Shown here one piece after another: positions 62,793 to 64,000 of a stretch of 64,000 bases of DNA. The notes under the pieces are model-generated. The model was not told where the DNA came from. It saw only the letters and a program-made list of their open reading frames with translations, and made no database searches. A program made the position numbers and the translations under genes. Source of the stretch: Shewanella schlegeliana (GTDB lineage Bacteria > Pseudomonadota > Gammaproteobacteria > Enterobacterales > Shewanellaceae); NCBI RefSeq assembly GCF_016765635.1, contig NZ_JAESVD010000002.1, positions 496,001 to 560,000 on the forward strand. The letters are read 5' to 3'. Each line of letters begins with the position of its first letter. Within the stretch, counting starts at the first letter, position 1.

Positions 62793-63839
62793 ATGAAAAA
62801 AACTGTTCTGTCCGCCACCATCATTTCAGCACTAGCCGCCACCTCTTTTACAGCTCTTGCTGATGGCCCAAATTTCTATGGTCGTGCTGATCTAGCCATC
62901 ACTAACTCTGACTTGGGTATTGCTACTCAAAACCAAAAATCAGGTACAGTCATTGAAAACAACTTCTCTTGGTTGGGTGTGAAAGGTACTGAAGCGATCA
63001 ACAGCGATCTTGAAGTTGTTTATCAGATGGAGTTTGGTGTTAGCAACTTCGACAACTCAGGCAACACTTTCTCTGCACGTAACACCTTCCTAGGTCTTAA
63101 GTCTGCGACTGCTGGTACTATCCTAGTGGGTCGTAACGACACTGTATTTAAAGCTTCTGAAGGTGGTTTCGATCTTTTCGGTAACACTAACTCAGATATC
63201 GATCTATTAGCTGCAGGCCAAGCTCGTAGCGCAGATGGTTTCACTTACTACTCGCCAAAGATCGCCGATCTAGTGACATTAAATGCAACCTATTTAATGG
63301 ATGATAACTACGATCAAGCTAGCGCAGCAGACAACATGTATGCACTAAGCGCAACTGTTGGTGACAAGGGCTTAAAAGCACAGAACTACTATGTTTCTGC
63401 AGCCTATAACGATGGTATCGAAAATGTTAAAGCTTACCGTGGTGTGGCTCAAGTTAAACTAGGCCAAGTTATCTTAGGTGGTTTCTACCAGAACAGTGAG
63501 CACGTAGACAGCAAGTACGCCAACCTTGAAGGTAACACTTACTTCGTAAACGCTGCATACGTTATGGGTAACCTAAAGCTTAAAGCCATGTACGGTAGCG
63601 ACGATTCAGGTCTTGGTAAGTATGTTAGCCGCTATGTAGGTAGCGTTGACAGTGGCACTCTAGAAACTGTAAGCGATGTTGATCTACAGCAGTTCAGCGT
63701 GGGTGCTGACTACCGTCTAAGCAAAAACACATTAGTATACGGTCACTACACTAAGTACGACGGTGACATCAAACTAGCTGGTGCGACACAAGATCTAGGT
63801 GATGATATCTTCACTCTTGGTATGCGTTTCGACTTCTAA
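62793..63839 (+). CDS. General outer-membrane porin
   Basis: A 348-residue Gram-negative porin (porin_4 type). A signal peptide (about 1-23, MKKTVLSATIISALAATSF then TALA) is followed by DGPNFYGRADLAITN, the usual first strand, SWLGVKGTEAINSDLEVVYQ, the constriction-loop region NTFLGLKSATAGTILVGRND and a terminal strand ending in Phe (IFTLGMRFDF), as needed for outer-membrane assembly. It should form a 16-strand trimeric barrel for small solutes. The ATG at 62793 has AGGAAG seven bases upstream; the frame extends to 62616 without support. Ends at a terminator near 63,930. Confidence 0.93.
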   Translation: MKKTVLSATIISALAATSFTALADGPNFYGRADLAITNSDLGIATQNQKSGTVIENNFSWLGVKGTEAINSDLEVVYQMEFGVSNFDNSGNTFSARNTFLGLKSATAGTILVGRNDTVFKASEGGFDLFGNTNSDIDLLAAGQARSADGFTYYSPKIADLVTLNATYLMDDNYDQASAADNMYALSATVGDKGLKAQNYYVSAAYNDGIENVKAYRGVAQVKLGQVILGGFYQNSEHVDSKYANLEGNTYFVNAAYVMGNLKLKAMYGSDDSGLGKYVSRYVGSVDSGTLETVSDVDLQQFSVGADYRLSKNTLVYGHYTKYDGDIKLAGATQDLGDDIFTLGMRFDF

Positions 63840-63924
63840 TCTAACCTACTCCTCTTAATTACTCGACAGACTGACTCGACAGACTTAGTCAACTGAGGCA
63901 AATAAGAGAGAAGTTTAGATCCCT

Positions 63925-63950
63925 AAAAAGGCAGCTTAAGCTGCCTTTTC
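63925..63950 (+). terminator. Terminator of the porin gene
   Basis: Stem AAAAGGCAGC-TTAA-GCTGCCTTTT followed by C and TATTTAT, 86 bases after the stop. Nothing further is seen to the window end. Confidence 0.88.
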
Positions 63951-64000
63951 TATTTATAGGACTTTTATTTCAATCTGTAATTTAATAGCTTTAACCACAA

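Overview
The window reads as a chromosomal segment of a marine Shewanella, a gammaproteobacterium (inference from gene content and order, not from a database match). The strongest clues are a periplasmic nitrate reductase operon of the napDAGHB type with no napC, napE or napF, a single-chain acyl-CoA carboxylase of 1,517 residues beside a LysR gene, the sprT-endA-rsmE-gshB row, and a mixture of respiratory, two-component and c-di-GMP genes. Almost all of it is ordinary core chromosome. There is no intact insertion sequence, prophage, integron or CRISPR array. Transferred or degenerate DNA is limited to a non-coding repeat-rich patch near 1.65-2.29 kb and one gene remnant near 34 kb.

Layout. 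0-2.3 kb: a conserved hypothetical gene running off the left edge, translationally coupled to a DUF523/DUF1722 gene, then non-coding DNA with hairpins. 2.3-9.5 kb: S46 dipeptidyl-peptidase, aromatic amino acid permease, an Mn-type riboswitch driving an mneA-like exporter, and catalase with a tiny leader ORF. 9.5-10.7 kb: a cluster of tandem repeats around a menI-like thioesterase. 10.8-17.5 kb: deoD-nupC, a LuxR-type regulator, a membrane protein, serA and ygfZ. 17.6-24.0 kb: a 1,763-residue multi-PAS hybrid kinase with an HD-GYP response regulator. 24.1-28.7 kb: an ABC transporter, FtsX-type permease and lipocalin-like lipoprotein operon (AttEFGH type) behind a pair of identical palindromes.

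28.7-33.9 kb: napDAGHB preceded by candidate CRP and NarP sites. The likely electron path is quinol, then NapH/NapG or a CymA-type donor encoded elsewhere, then NapB, then NapA. 34-39.5 kb: UspE-like stress protein with a decayed partial duplicate, an unknown lipoprotein divergent from an AraC-type regulator, a DUF5062 gene, a 49-residue small ORF and a LysR gene. 39.6-43.6 kb: P-type cation ATPase and CPA2 antiporter. 43.7-49.3 kb: the fused carboxylase and its divergent LysR gene.

49.7-64 kb: a secreted C15-like protein with serine at the nucleophile position, sprT, endA, rsmE, gshB, alkaline phosphatase, rsmC, a FapA-domain protein, an M50 membrane protease, tRNA-Leu(CAA), a DUF3149 mini-protein, a SieB-like membrane protein, tcdA and a general porin with a candidate CRP site. 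Rho-independent terminators separate most units. The features most worth a second look are the katB leader ORF, the minisatellite and 91-bp repeat cluster at menI, the paired palindromes at 24.15 kb, the nap regulatory region, the UspA remnant, the Cys-to-Ser C15 homologue and the fused carboxylase.
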